This document shows, piece by piece, positions 7,363 through 13,507 of a stretch of 13,507 nucleotides of DNA (positions within the stretch are counted from its first letter, which is position 1; each line of letters opens with the position of its first letter). The translations under genes were made by a program, and so were the position numbers. Source of the DNA: an uncultured Pelagibacteraceae bacterium (GTDB taxonomy: Bacteria; Pseudomonadota; Alphaproteobacteria; Pelagibacterales; Pelagibacteraceae); NCBI GenBank assembly GCA_902549785.1, contig CACCWT010000019.1:1-13507 (forward strand), written 5' to 3'. A model generated the notes under the pieces. The model had not been told where the DNA came from. It did not search any database and was given only the letters and a program-made list of their open reading frames with translations.

Positions 7363-7729
7363 TACAAAAACAGGAAAAGCACGTGCAGCAATTAGACGTT
7401 ATTGGCAGTACCGTGAAAACAGCAAACCGATTAAGGAAAAAAGATATAATACTACACTTTGGATTTCTCTTCCAGACGAACCTGGAAAAATGGGTGATGT
7501 AACAACTATGATTGGTGAAAACTTTGTTAATATTTCAAGTGTAGAAATGGTAGAAAAGCTCAATAGCAGGATTAATTTCAAATTTAATTTAATCATACAT
7601 GACCTTAAGAACTTTACAAAATTGATAAGTGAATTAAAACAAAAAGAATATAAATTTAAAATTATTAGACACAAAAATAAAAAATATGCTTTCTTTAAAA
7701 AACTCTTTAGCAGTTTTAAGAAAAACTAA
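7334..7729 (+). pseudogene. spoT: C-terminal part of the RelA/SpoT homologue, in the +1 frame after the frameshift
   Basis: This frame continues the RSH protein: SLHWLTSTKTGKARAAIRR follows what should be the end of the TGS domain. A C-terminal ACT domain begins near TLWISLPDEPGKMGDVTTMI. Removing one base upstream would give a protein of about 580 residues, shorter than the roughly 700-residue SpoT/Rsh proteins. The zinc-finger and linker region normally found between TGS and ACT is almost absent, and no cysteine cluster is seen. As it stands the piece has no good start of its own except an internal ATG at 7490, inside the ACT domain. Its last 44 bp overlap pyrE. I regard it as part of one gene split by a sequencing error or a recent mutation. 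Confidence 0.85.
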
Positions 7730-8276
7730 TGCTTTGTTAGACGGACATTTTGTATTGTCATCTGGACTACATTCACCTTCATATATTCAATGTGCAAAAT
7801 TACTTAGCTTTCCAAGTAAATCTGAAAAATTTACAAAATCTTTAGCAAATAAAATAAAACGAACATTTAAAAATATAGATTTAATTCTTTCACCAGCAAT
7901 GGGTGGAATTGTAATTGGCTATGAGATAGGTAGAGTTTTAAGAAAAGAAACTATTTTTTGTGAGCGAGTTAATGGAAATTTTAAATTAAGAAGAGGTTTT
8001 AATATAAAAAAAAAATCAAGAGTTTTAATTATTGAAGATGTCATAACGACAGGAAAATCAAGTTTAGAGTGTGCTAAGCTAATAAAAAAATCTGGTGCAA
8101 TTTTATTAGGATTTGCATGTTTAATTGATAGATCTAATATGCAAACTTTACAAATAAAAAGAAAAAAAATTATTTCACAAGTAAAATTAAAAATTCCAAC
8201 CTATAAAGAAAAAAATATTCCTGAAAGTCTAAAAAAAATTCCAATTACCAAACCTGGAAGTAGATTTTTAAAATGA
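7686..8276 (+). CDS. pyrE: Orotate phosphoribosyltransferase
   Basis: This 196-residue enzyme joins orotate to PRPP to form orotidine 5'-phosphate in pyrimidine synthesis. The N-terminal signature NALLDGHFVLSSGLHSPSYIQCA is typical of the alphaproteobacterial type. ILSPAMGGIVIGYEIGR and FCERVNGNFKLRRGF follow, then the PRPP-binding loop VLIIEDVITTGKSS (about residues 115-128). The C-terminus, TKPGSRFLK, shows that the gene is complete. The ATG at 7686 lies inside the RSH 3' end (44-bp overlap), as expected for a tightly packed string. Its stop TGA (8274-8276) overlaps the ATG of the soxA fragment; that overlap is a product of the rearrangement and probably not an ancestral coupling. Confidence 0.96.
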   Translation: MLSLKNSLAVLRKTNALLDGHFVLSSGLHSPSYIQCAKLLSFPSKSEKFTKSLANKIKRTFKNIDLILSPAMGGIVIGYEIGRVLRKETIFCERVNGNFKLRRGFNIKKKSRVLIIEDVITTGKSSLECAKLIKKSGAILLGFACLIDRSNMQTLQIKRKKIISQVKLKIPTYKEKNIPESLKKIPITKPGSRFLK

Positions 8277-8283
8277 AAAAAAG
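8270..8283. other. Left junction of the rearranged segment
   Basis: pyrE ends at 8276. SoxA similarity begins in the same few bases, in mid-protein (KKRLGVKIYWNST). The frame of soxA is closed upstream by TAG at 8261-8263, so the missing N-terminal part is not hidden in another start. A run of seven A (8276-8282) marks the join. The matching soxA end lies at 12763-12784 on the other strand. Confidence 0.7.
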
Positions 8284-10171
8284 ACTTGGAGTTAAAATCT
8301 ATTGGAACTCAACAGTGGTTAACACTTTTGGTCTTAGAAAAATATATTCTATTGAGATAATGAATTTATCAGAGGATGGATCAAATGTTGTTGGAAATAA
8401 AATTAGAATTAACTGTGATTGTTTGGCGATAAGTGGTGGTTGGACACCGATGGTCCACATGCACACACAATCTGGTGGAAAGTTAGATTTTAGAGAAATT
8501 GATCAAACTTTTATACCAAATGAAATCGACAAAAATCATATTAATGTTGGTTCATGTAATGGTGACTTTGAACTTGAAGAAATAATTAATATTACAAATA
8601 AAAAGGTAAAGAATTTTTTGAAGGTCAGTGAAACTGAATTTGATAACACTTCTGTACTAAACTCAAAAGAATTAGATAAAAGAAATATATGGCTATTACC
8701 AAATTATATATCAGAGGGTAAATGCAAATCTTTTATTGATTTTCAAAATGACTCTACAGCAAAAGATATAAAACTTGCTCTCAGAGAAGGTTTTAAATCT
8801 ATTGAACATGTAAAACGTTACACAACGACTGGTATGGCTACTGATCAAGGCAAATTATCAAACATGCATGCATTGGGTATTATTGCAGATACAGCTGGAG
8901 TTAAAATGGGTACACTAGGAACAACAACATTTAGACCTCCGTTCACACCATTAACTTTTGGATCAATAGTTGGAAGAAGTGTAGGTAATTTTTTTGATAT
9001 AATAAGAAAAACGTCAATTCATGAATGGCATATTCAAAATAAAGCTAAATTCGAAAATGTTGGACAATGGAAAAGGCCTTGGTACTACCCTATTAATAAC
9101 GAAGGTCTTCATGAAGCTGTTCAAAGAGAAAGTAAGGCAGCTAGAGATAGTGCAGGAATTTTAGATGCTTCTACACTTGGAAAAATAGATATTCAAGGAA
9201 CTGATGCATCTGAATTTTTAAATAGAATTTACACAAATGCATGGTCAAAATTAGGAATTGGAAAATGCAGATATGGATTGATGTTAAATGAAGATGGCAT
9301 GGTTTATGATGATGGTGTTACGACAAGATTAGGTGAAAATCATTATTTAATGACTACCACAACAGGAGGAGCAGCTAATGTTCTTTCAAAACTTGAAGAT
9401 TATTTACAAACAGAGTGGCCTGAGTTAGATGTTTACTTAACTTCAGTCACAGACCACTACTCGACAGCAAGTATATGTGGTCCAAACTCTAAAAAAATAT
9501 TAAAAAAAATATTTCCAGATAAAGATTTTAGTGATGATGCTTTTCCACATATGTCTTATCAAAATGGCAAAATTGATGAGATAAATTGTAGAATAATGAG
9601 AATAAGTTTTACTGGCGAACTTAGCTATGAAATTAACATAGAGTCAAAATATGGAAAATCGTTATGGGAAAAATGCATTGAGGCAGGAAAAGAATTTAAA
9701 ATTACACCATACGGAACAGAAACCATGCATTTATTAAGAGCTGAAAAAGGTTTTATTATTGTCGGTCAAGACACAGATGGAACAATGACTCCAATTGATC
9801 TTCAAATGGATTGGATAGTTAGCAAAAAAAAATATGATTTTATTGGAAAAAGATCACTTTATAGAAGTGATACTATTAGAGAAGATAGAAAGCAACTTGT
9901 AGGATTACTCACAGATGATCCAAATGTAATATTAGAAGAAGGAGCTCAGATTGTTTCTGATATGAGCAAAAAACCTATAGAAATGATTGGGCATGTAACA
10001 TCGAGTTATTTTAGCCCAAATTTAAATAAATCAATTGCACTTGCTGTCGTAAAAAGTGGAAAAACAATGAATGGCCAAAAGCTTATTGTACCAATGGAAA
10101 ATAAAAACATAAATGTAACAGTTTCTGACTCTGTTTTTCTAGATAAAGAAAATAAGAGGATTAATGCTTAA
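8273..10171 (+). CDS. soxA: Sarcosine oxidase alpha subunit, C-terminal 632 residues only
   Basis: This open frame begins in the middle of SoxA and has about two thirds of the usual 1000 residues. From the start it shows the end of the NAD/FAD-binding part (SGGWTPMVHMHTQSGG, 54-69), then SFIDFQNDSTAKDIKLALREG (153-173), KRYTTTGMATDQGK (181-194) and TTTFRPPFTPLTFG. A GcvT-like, tetrahydrofolate-binding aminomethyltransferase domain follows (about 270-630), with MRISFTGELSYEI (442-454) and LRAEKGFIIVGQDTDGT. The N-terminal ferredoxin-like domain and most of the dinucleotide-binding domain are missing. The ATG at 8273 is accidental and overlaps the pyrE stop. The missing middle part lies inverted at 12769-13507. 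soxG follows with an 8-bp overlap, the normal soxA-soxG order. The fragment is unlikely to work alone; it is either a pseudogene or the result of a chimeric join. Confidence 0.9.
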   Translation: MKKRLGVKIYWNSTVVNTFGLRKIYSIEIMNLSEDGSNVVGNKIRINCDCLAISGGWTPMVHMHTQSGGKLDFREIDQTFIPNEIDKNHINVGSCNGDFELEEIINITNKKVKNFLKVSETEFDNTSVLNSKELDKRNIWLLPNYISEGKCKSFIDFQNDSTAKDIKLALREGFKSIEHVKRYTTTGMATDQGKLSNMHALGIIADTAGVKMGTLGTTTFRPPFTPLTFGSIVGRSVGNFFDIIRKTSIHEWHIQNKAKFENVGQWKRPWYYPINNEGLHEAVQRESKAARDSAGILDASTLGKIDIQGTDASEFLNRIYTNAWSKLGIGKCRYGLMLNEDGMVYDDGVTTRLGENHYLMTTTTGGAANVLSKLEDYLQTEWPELDVYLTSVTDHYSTASICGPNSKKILKKIFPDKDFSDDAFPHMSYQNGKIDEINCRIMRISFTGELSYEINIESKYGKSLWEKCIEAGKEFKITPYGTETMHLLRAEKGFIIVGQDTDGTMTPIDLQMDWIVSKKKYDFIGKRSLYRSDTIREDRKQLVGLLTDDPNVILEEGAQIVSDMSKKPIEMIGHVTSSYFSPNLNKSIALAVVKSGKTMNGQKLIVPMENKNINVTVSDSVFLDKENKRINA

Positions 10172-10709
10172 TCAAGAATATCCTAAATTTGAAAAAAGTT
10201 CATTTGAAGGTATCGAAATTTCATTATCTGAACCAAATGTAAAAATAAATTTAAGAGGAAAAAAGAAAGAATTTTTTACCAAAATAGGGAAAATCTTATC
10301 TATAATTTTACCTATTGAGCCTAATACAAGTTCATCAAATCAACAATACAATACACTTTGGCTAAGTCCAGACGAATGGTTAGTATATTTTAACGGTGAA
10401 GATCGACAATTATTCAATAACCTTTTTAATGAAATTTCAAAACTCAATTTTGGTTCAGTCGTTGATGTCTCAAATCAATGGATTTGTATTAATATAAAAG
10501 GCAATAGGACTTTTGATCTTCTTTCCTCTGGATCGCCATTTAATTATGAAAGTTTCAAAAAAACTAAAAACTCAGTTACACAAACCCTGTTAAATCATAC
10601 AGATGTGATTATCCACCATAAAGAAATCAATGAAATTAATCTTTTTGTAAGAAGATCTTTTTCTGAAGATTTATGGTTGTGGATTAAGGACAGTGCTAGA
10701 TTTATCTAA
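10164..10709 (+). CDS. soxG: Sarcosine oxidase gamma subunit
   Basis: This 181-residue protein matches SoxG, the gamma subunit of heterotetrameric sarcosine oxidase, which is related in fold to GcvT. Family features are TLWLSPDEWLVYF (about 65-77), VVDVSNQWICINIKG, LLSSGSPFNYESF, TLLNHTDVIIHH, and the C-terminal LFVRRSFSEDLWLWIKDSARF. The start at 10164 is backed by a good Shine-Dalgarno sequence, AAGAGGA at 10154-10160, unusual for this window. The start overlaps soxA by 8 bp. The 3' end overlaps the convergent MATE gene by 39 bp, so no terminator separates them. The gene itself looks intact, but its partner soxA is broken here. Confidence 0.93.
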   Translation: MLNQEYPKFEKSSFEGIEISLSEPNVKINLRGKKKEFFTKIGKILSIILPIEPNTSSSNQQYNTLWLSPDEWLVYFNGEDRQLFNNLFNEISKLNFGSVVDVSNQWICINIKGNRTFDLLSSGSPFNYESFKKTKNSVTQTLLNHTDVIIHHKEINEINLFVRRSFSEDLWLWIKDSARFI

Positions 10710-12032
10710 TTTTTTTTTTATATAATAACTAACATACGTAAATAAAAGTATAGATAGTGTCCACTGGAAAACAAACCATAGCCAAAAAAAAGTATCAAAG
10801 TCTGCTGATAAGTATTTAGCTAAATAGAAAACACATATTGGCACTAGTACATTTCTCATCATATTATTGACCATTGCATAATTTGACTTTTTCAAACCCA
10901 TAAAAAATCCATTAGATAAAAAGAAAATTGGGTAAGCCGGTAATATGAAAGCTGCAATTTTTAAATACCTTCTTCCATATTCTAATACCACTTCGTTGCT
11001 AGAAAAAAACCTTGGAACTATATCGGCTGTTAAATAAACTAATATCCCTGAAAAAACCATCAAGATAAGGCCATATTTAATTGAAACGAAGTAGGTTTCT
11101 TTAACTCTATCAAAGTTATTTGCACCAAAGTTTTGAGCTATAATTGAGATTATTGCAGTATTTATTCCCAGTATTGGCAGTAAAACAACCTGCTCTATTC
11201 TCGTAGCTGCACCATACCCAGCAACTGCTAGTTCACTTGTCTGACCAACATAAGTGAAAATAAATGTAGCTGCTACAGCATATCCACAAATTGCAATAGA
11301 TATTGGCATTGATTGAAAGAAAATATTTTTTAAAAAAATAAATTTTACATTAAAATATTCAATTGTAATTTTTTTAACACGTGGATTTTGTAAAACTTTA
11401 AAAAGAATAATTATAAATGCTATTAATTGTGCAATAATTGTTGATAAACCTATTCCCATCATTCCCATTGCAGGAATAAATAAAAACCCAAATATTAAAA
11501 TGGGATTTAAAATTATATTTAAAAGAAAACTAAGGATTAAAACATTTCTGTATGTTTTTGTATCTCCTTCAGCATGTAAAAGCGAATTTAATGAAACAAC
11601 AAGGAAAAATAGGAATGATCCATAAAACATAATATTTGTATATTGGAGACCCAAATTTGTAATTTCTTGAGTTGATCCCATCAGATTAAATACCTTTTCT
11701 GAAAAATAGAGTCCTATAAATGTTATAAAAACTGAAATTAGTAAACCATAAATTATAATATGAGTAAAATAGTACGAAGCATTTTTTTCATTTTTTTCTC
11801 CAATACTATTTCCTATCAATGAAGTTCCACCTACAGTAACACCAATAGATGTTGCAACAATTATAAAGTATATTGGAAAAGATTTACTCAAAGCTGATAG
11901 AGCCTCTGGTGAAATTAGTCCAGAATAAAATGTATCTACAATATTGTATAGAGTTTGAAAGAGCGTTCCAACGCTTGCTGGTATTGCAAGTTTTCTTACA
12001 AGCACAGGAATATTTTCTTTAAGCAAGTCCAT
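10671..12032 (-). CDS. MATE family efflux transporter
   Basis: This 453-residue inner-membrane protein has about 12 hydrophobic segments in two similar halves, the usual plan of MATE drug/Na+ or H+ antiporters. The N-terminal signature IPASVGTLFQTLYNIVDTFYSG (about 17-38) and GTSLIGNSIGEKNEKNA are typical. The second half has GYGAATRIEQVVLLPILGINTAIISIIAQNFGA (about 272-304), a stretch well conserved among MATE proteins. The family exports cationic drugs, dyes or metabolites; the substrate cannot be told from sequence. It lies 17 bp downstream of trhO on the same strand and probably shares its transcript. Its last 39 bp overlap the end of soxG on the opposite strand. Confidence 0.92.
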   Translation of the reverse strand: MDLLKENIPVLVRKLAIPASVGTLFQTLYNIVDTFYSGLISPEALSALSKSFPIYFIIVATSIGVTVGGTSLIGNSIGEKNEKNASYYFTHIIIYGLLISVFITFIGLYFSEKVFNLMGSTQEITNLGLQYTNIMFYGSFLFFLVVSLNSLLHAEGDTKTYRNVLILSFLLNIILNPILIFGFLFIPAMGMMGIGLSTIIAQLIAFIIILFKVLQNPRVKKITIEYFNVKFIFLKNIFFQSMPISIAICGYAVAATFIFTYVGQTSELAVAGYGAATRIEQVVLLPILGINTAIISIIAQNFGANNFDRVKETYFVSIKYGLILMVFSGILVYLTADIVPRFFSSNEVVLEYGRRYLKIAAFILPAYPIFFLSNGFFMGLKKSNYAMVNNMMRNVLVPICVFYLAKYLSADFDTFFWLWFVFQWTLSILLFTYVSYYIKKKLDKSSTVLNPQP

Positions 12033-12049
12033 ATAAATTAATTATTATT

Positions 12050-12664
12050 TTAATATTCTTTTTTGAAGATATGTCTCTTACCTAATTTTTTTGCAAGTAA
12101 TATCTGTTTTTGCCTCATAGCAAATCTTGATTTTTGATCATCTGTTAAAGAATCGTGACATTTTGGACAATGAATGCCTTCTAAATATTTAGAAGATTTT
12201 TTTTCTTTGATAGAAACAGGTTTTCTGCAACCACTACAAATTGAATAACTCCCCTGCCTCAAGCCATGTTTAATTGAAACTCTATTATCAAAAACAAAAC
12301 ATTCGCCGTTCCATTGACTATTTTTTTTATTAATATTATTCAGATAGTTAATAATTCCGCCTTTTAAAACATATACATTTTTAAATCCTTTTTTTTTCAA
12401 ATAAATATTTGCTTTTTCGCACCTGATACCGCCTGTACAAAACATTGCTATATTTTCGCTATTTTTAAATTGATTTAAATATTTAGGAAATTCACGAAAG
12501 TTTTCTATATTTGGATTTAAAGATTTTTTGAAAGTACCCACATCATACTCAAAAGATTTCCGTGCATCTATCAAAACTGTATCCTTTTTTTTAATTATTT
12601 TATTCCATTCCCTTGGATTTAGGTTGTTCTTAGGAAAATTATAGTTTCTAACTTTAAAACCCAT
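12050..12664 (-). CDS. trhO: tRNA uridine-34 hydroxylase, rhodanese family, lacking its N-terminal domain
   Basis: From the first ATG the protein has 204 residues: a rhodanese domain (about 15-115) with active-site Cys76 in AMFCTGGIRCEKA and NVYVLKGGIINYL, then ECFVFDNRVSIKHGL and a C-terminal zinc-binding part with CSGC (143-146) and CPKC (166-169). TrhO (YceA) makes 5-hydroxyuridine at tRNA position 34. Normal members have about 300 or more residues with an N-terminal acylphosphatase-like domain. Here the frame stays open upstream of the ATG to a stop at 12785-12787. The 12665-12768 stretch encodes typical TrhO sequence (NPFHKLKIKIKKEVVPMG), but no start codon is found and about 70 or more N-terminal residues are missing. 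The ATG at 12664 is thus internal. The cut coincides with the soxA junction. MATE follows 17 bp downstream. Confidence 0.88.
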   Translation of the reverse strand: MGFKVRNYNFPKNNLNPREWNKIIKKKDTVLIDARKSFEYDVGTFKKSLNPNIENFREFPKYLNQFKNSENIAMFCTGGIRCEKANIYLKKKGFKNVYVLKGGIINYLNNINKKNSQWNGECFVFDNRVSIKHGLRQGSYSICSGCRKPVSIKEKKSSKYLEGIHCPKCHDSLTDDQKSRFAMRQKQILLAKKLGKRHIFKKEY

Positions 12665-12768
12665 TGGAACAACTTCTTTTTTGATTTTAATTTTAAGTTT
12701 ATGAAATGGATTAAATTTACTATTAGAATTATTTTCAGAATTAAATTTTTTTATAGATAATATTTTTT
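12665..12768 (-). pseudogene. trhO: 5' remnant of trhO upstream of its first ATG
   Basis: These 104 bases are the only stretch between trhO and soxA and are not a true spacer. They are in frame with trhO and read LSIKKFNSENNSNSKF followed by NPFHKLKIKIKKEVVP, which matches the link between the N-terminal and rhodanese domains of TrhO. There is no ATG, GTG or TTG to start from. No promoter is apparent, which fits a gene cut from its 5' end. Confidence 0.75.
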
Positions 12769-12784
12769 TTAGAAGTTTATTGAA
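12763..12784. other. Right junction of the rearranged segment
   Basis: On the minus strand soxA reads IDIRKKSNSINF and hits TAA at 12769-12771. In another frame the trhO remnant begins in the same bases. An A-run of eight (12763-12770 on the minus strand) lies at the change-over. At the left junction, an A-run of seven precedes the continuation of SoxA. Confidence 0.7.
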
Positions 12785-13507
12785 TTAGATTTTTTTCTTA
12801 TATCTATAATTTCGACAGATATTCCTTTTTCTTTCAAGGAAACAGCCGTTTCATAAGCGCTATCATTATTAGTAAATATCACATTCTTGAATCCACAAGA
12901 CACACCATAAAAGTCTAAATATTTTTTTACGGAGTTAGAAAGCATTATTCCTGGTCTATCGTTATTATTAAACACAAGGGGTCTTTCTATAGCACCAGTT
13001 GCTACTATTACTTTATCAGCTCTGATTTTCCATAATCTCTGTCTGATACCACCATTTCTTTTATCCAATGGTAGATGGTCTGAAATATTTTCTTTTGCTA
13101 AGAGGTAATTATAACTATGATAAGCTGCTAAGCTTGTTCTAGTTTTGATTGTTAAATTATCTAATTTTTTAAGTTCTGCTATCTCCTCATCTATCCATTC
13201 ACCTGAATATTTATCATTAATTTTATAATTTTCATTCTTTTGAAATATTGTTGACCCTCCAAGAATATTTTTATCTTCAATCAATATAGTTTTTAAATTA
13301 TTTTTAGCAGCAATTTTTGATGCTATAATTCCAGAAATACCACCACCTATAATCAATACATCACAATGGACATGTTTATGGTCATACAATTCAGGATCAG
13401 GTTTTGTTGGTGATTTCCCTAGTCCCGCGGACCATCTTATCAACGGTTCATAAATTTTTTTCCAGAAACTTTTAGGCCACATAAAAGTCTTATAATAAAA
13501 ACCTGCA
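12769..13507 (-). CDS. soxA: Sarcosine oxidase alpha subunit, middle part, open at the right edge and broken at its 3' end
   Basis: The frame enters from the right edge (AGFYYKTF precedes the Met codon at 13482), so that Met is internal and the gene starts beyond the window. About 245 codons are present. They cover the SoxA segment MWPKSFWKKIYEPLIRWSAG, the Rossmann motif CDVLIIGGGISGIIAS (40-55 from the Met), RQRLWKIRADKVIVATGAIE, RPLVFNNNDRPGIML and FTNNDSAYETAVSLKEKGI. It stops with IDIRKKSNSINF at TAA 12769. Full SoxA continues for some 630 more residues, and a fragment of exactly that extent lies at 8273-10171 on the opposite strand. The combined lengths (about 125 before the edge, 245 and 632) come to a normal SoxA of about 1000. 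Broken by inversion or chimeric joining. Confidence 0.9.
   Translation of the reverse strand, partial: AGFYYKTFMWPKSFWKKIYEPLIRWSAGLGKSPTKPDPELYDHKHVHCDVLIIGGGISGIIASKIAAKNNLKTILIEDKNILGGSTIFQKNENYKINDKYSGEWIDEEIAELKKLDNLTIKTRTSLAAYHSYNYLLAKENISDHLPLDKRNGGIRQRLWKIRADKVIVATGAIERPLVFNNNDRPGIMLSNSVKKYLDFYGVSCGFKNVIFTNNDSAYETAVSLKEKGISVEIIDIRKKSNSINF

Noticed and set aside
7399..7674. Open frame of 91 codons on the minus strand
   Set aside because: It is antisense to the RSH C-terminal part, whose +1 frame clearly encodes an ACT domain; the hydrophobic look comes from reading AT-rich DNA backwards.
8277..12770. A mobile element or phase-variable invertible cassette with its own recombinase
   Set aside because: There is no recombinase or transposase gene. 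The ends share only A-runs, and trhO sequence is missing, which argues against a reversible switch.
1..13507. CRISPR array, prophage, insertion sequence or toxin-antitoxin pair
   Set aside because: No repeated spacers, phage genes, transposase or small toxin-antitoxin pairs were seen on either strand.

Overview
The window is AT-rich and very densely packed. Genes touch or overlap almost everywhere, leaders are short and Shine-Dalgarno sequences are mostly weak. Together with a sarcosine oxidase operon (soxB-soxD-soxA-soxG) and the block dapA-smpB-folK-RSH-pyrE, this points to a streamlined marine alphaproteobacterium of the SAR11/Pelagibacterales type. That placement is inferred from gene content and composition; no database was searched.

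Layout. At 1-1749 (minus) lies soxB-soxD-soxA, with soxA running off the left edge after 73 codons. A tRNA-Ser(GCU) sits at 1814-1908 (plus), and slt (lytic transglycosylase, minus) ends directly against it. From 4123 to 8276 (plus) runs a tight housekeeping string: dapA (lysine/diaminopimelate synthesis), smpB (ribosome rescue), folK (folate), a RelA/SpoT homologue broken by a frameshift near 7327-7342, and pyrE (UMP synthesis). From 8273 to 10709 (plus) come the last 632 codons of a soxA followed by soxG. From 10671 to 12664 (minus) come a MATE transporter and trhO, which lacks its 5' part. From 12769 to 13507 (minus) is the middle of a soxA gene entering from the right edge.

Function. Sarcosine oxidase demethylates sarcosine, using tetrahydrofolate as C1 acceptor, and supplies glycine and C1 units. 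This is a common way for marine oligotrophs to use methylated glycines. The other genes are general housekeeping.

The main anomaly is structural. The soxA fragment at 12769-13507 (minus) stops almost exactly where the soxA fragment at 8273 (plus) begins in the protein. Flipping the segment of about 4.5 kb between these points would rejoin soxA and put it back in front of soxG. The same right-hand junction cuts off the start of trhO. Both junctions fall at A-runs of 7-8 bases. The window therefore holds either a real inversion with loss of sequence or a chimeric join from genome amplification or assembly. The RSH homopolymer frameshift leans towards a technical cause. I see no transposase, integrase, CRISPR array, phage gene or unknown defence-like gene, and I do not claim a new biological system.
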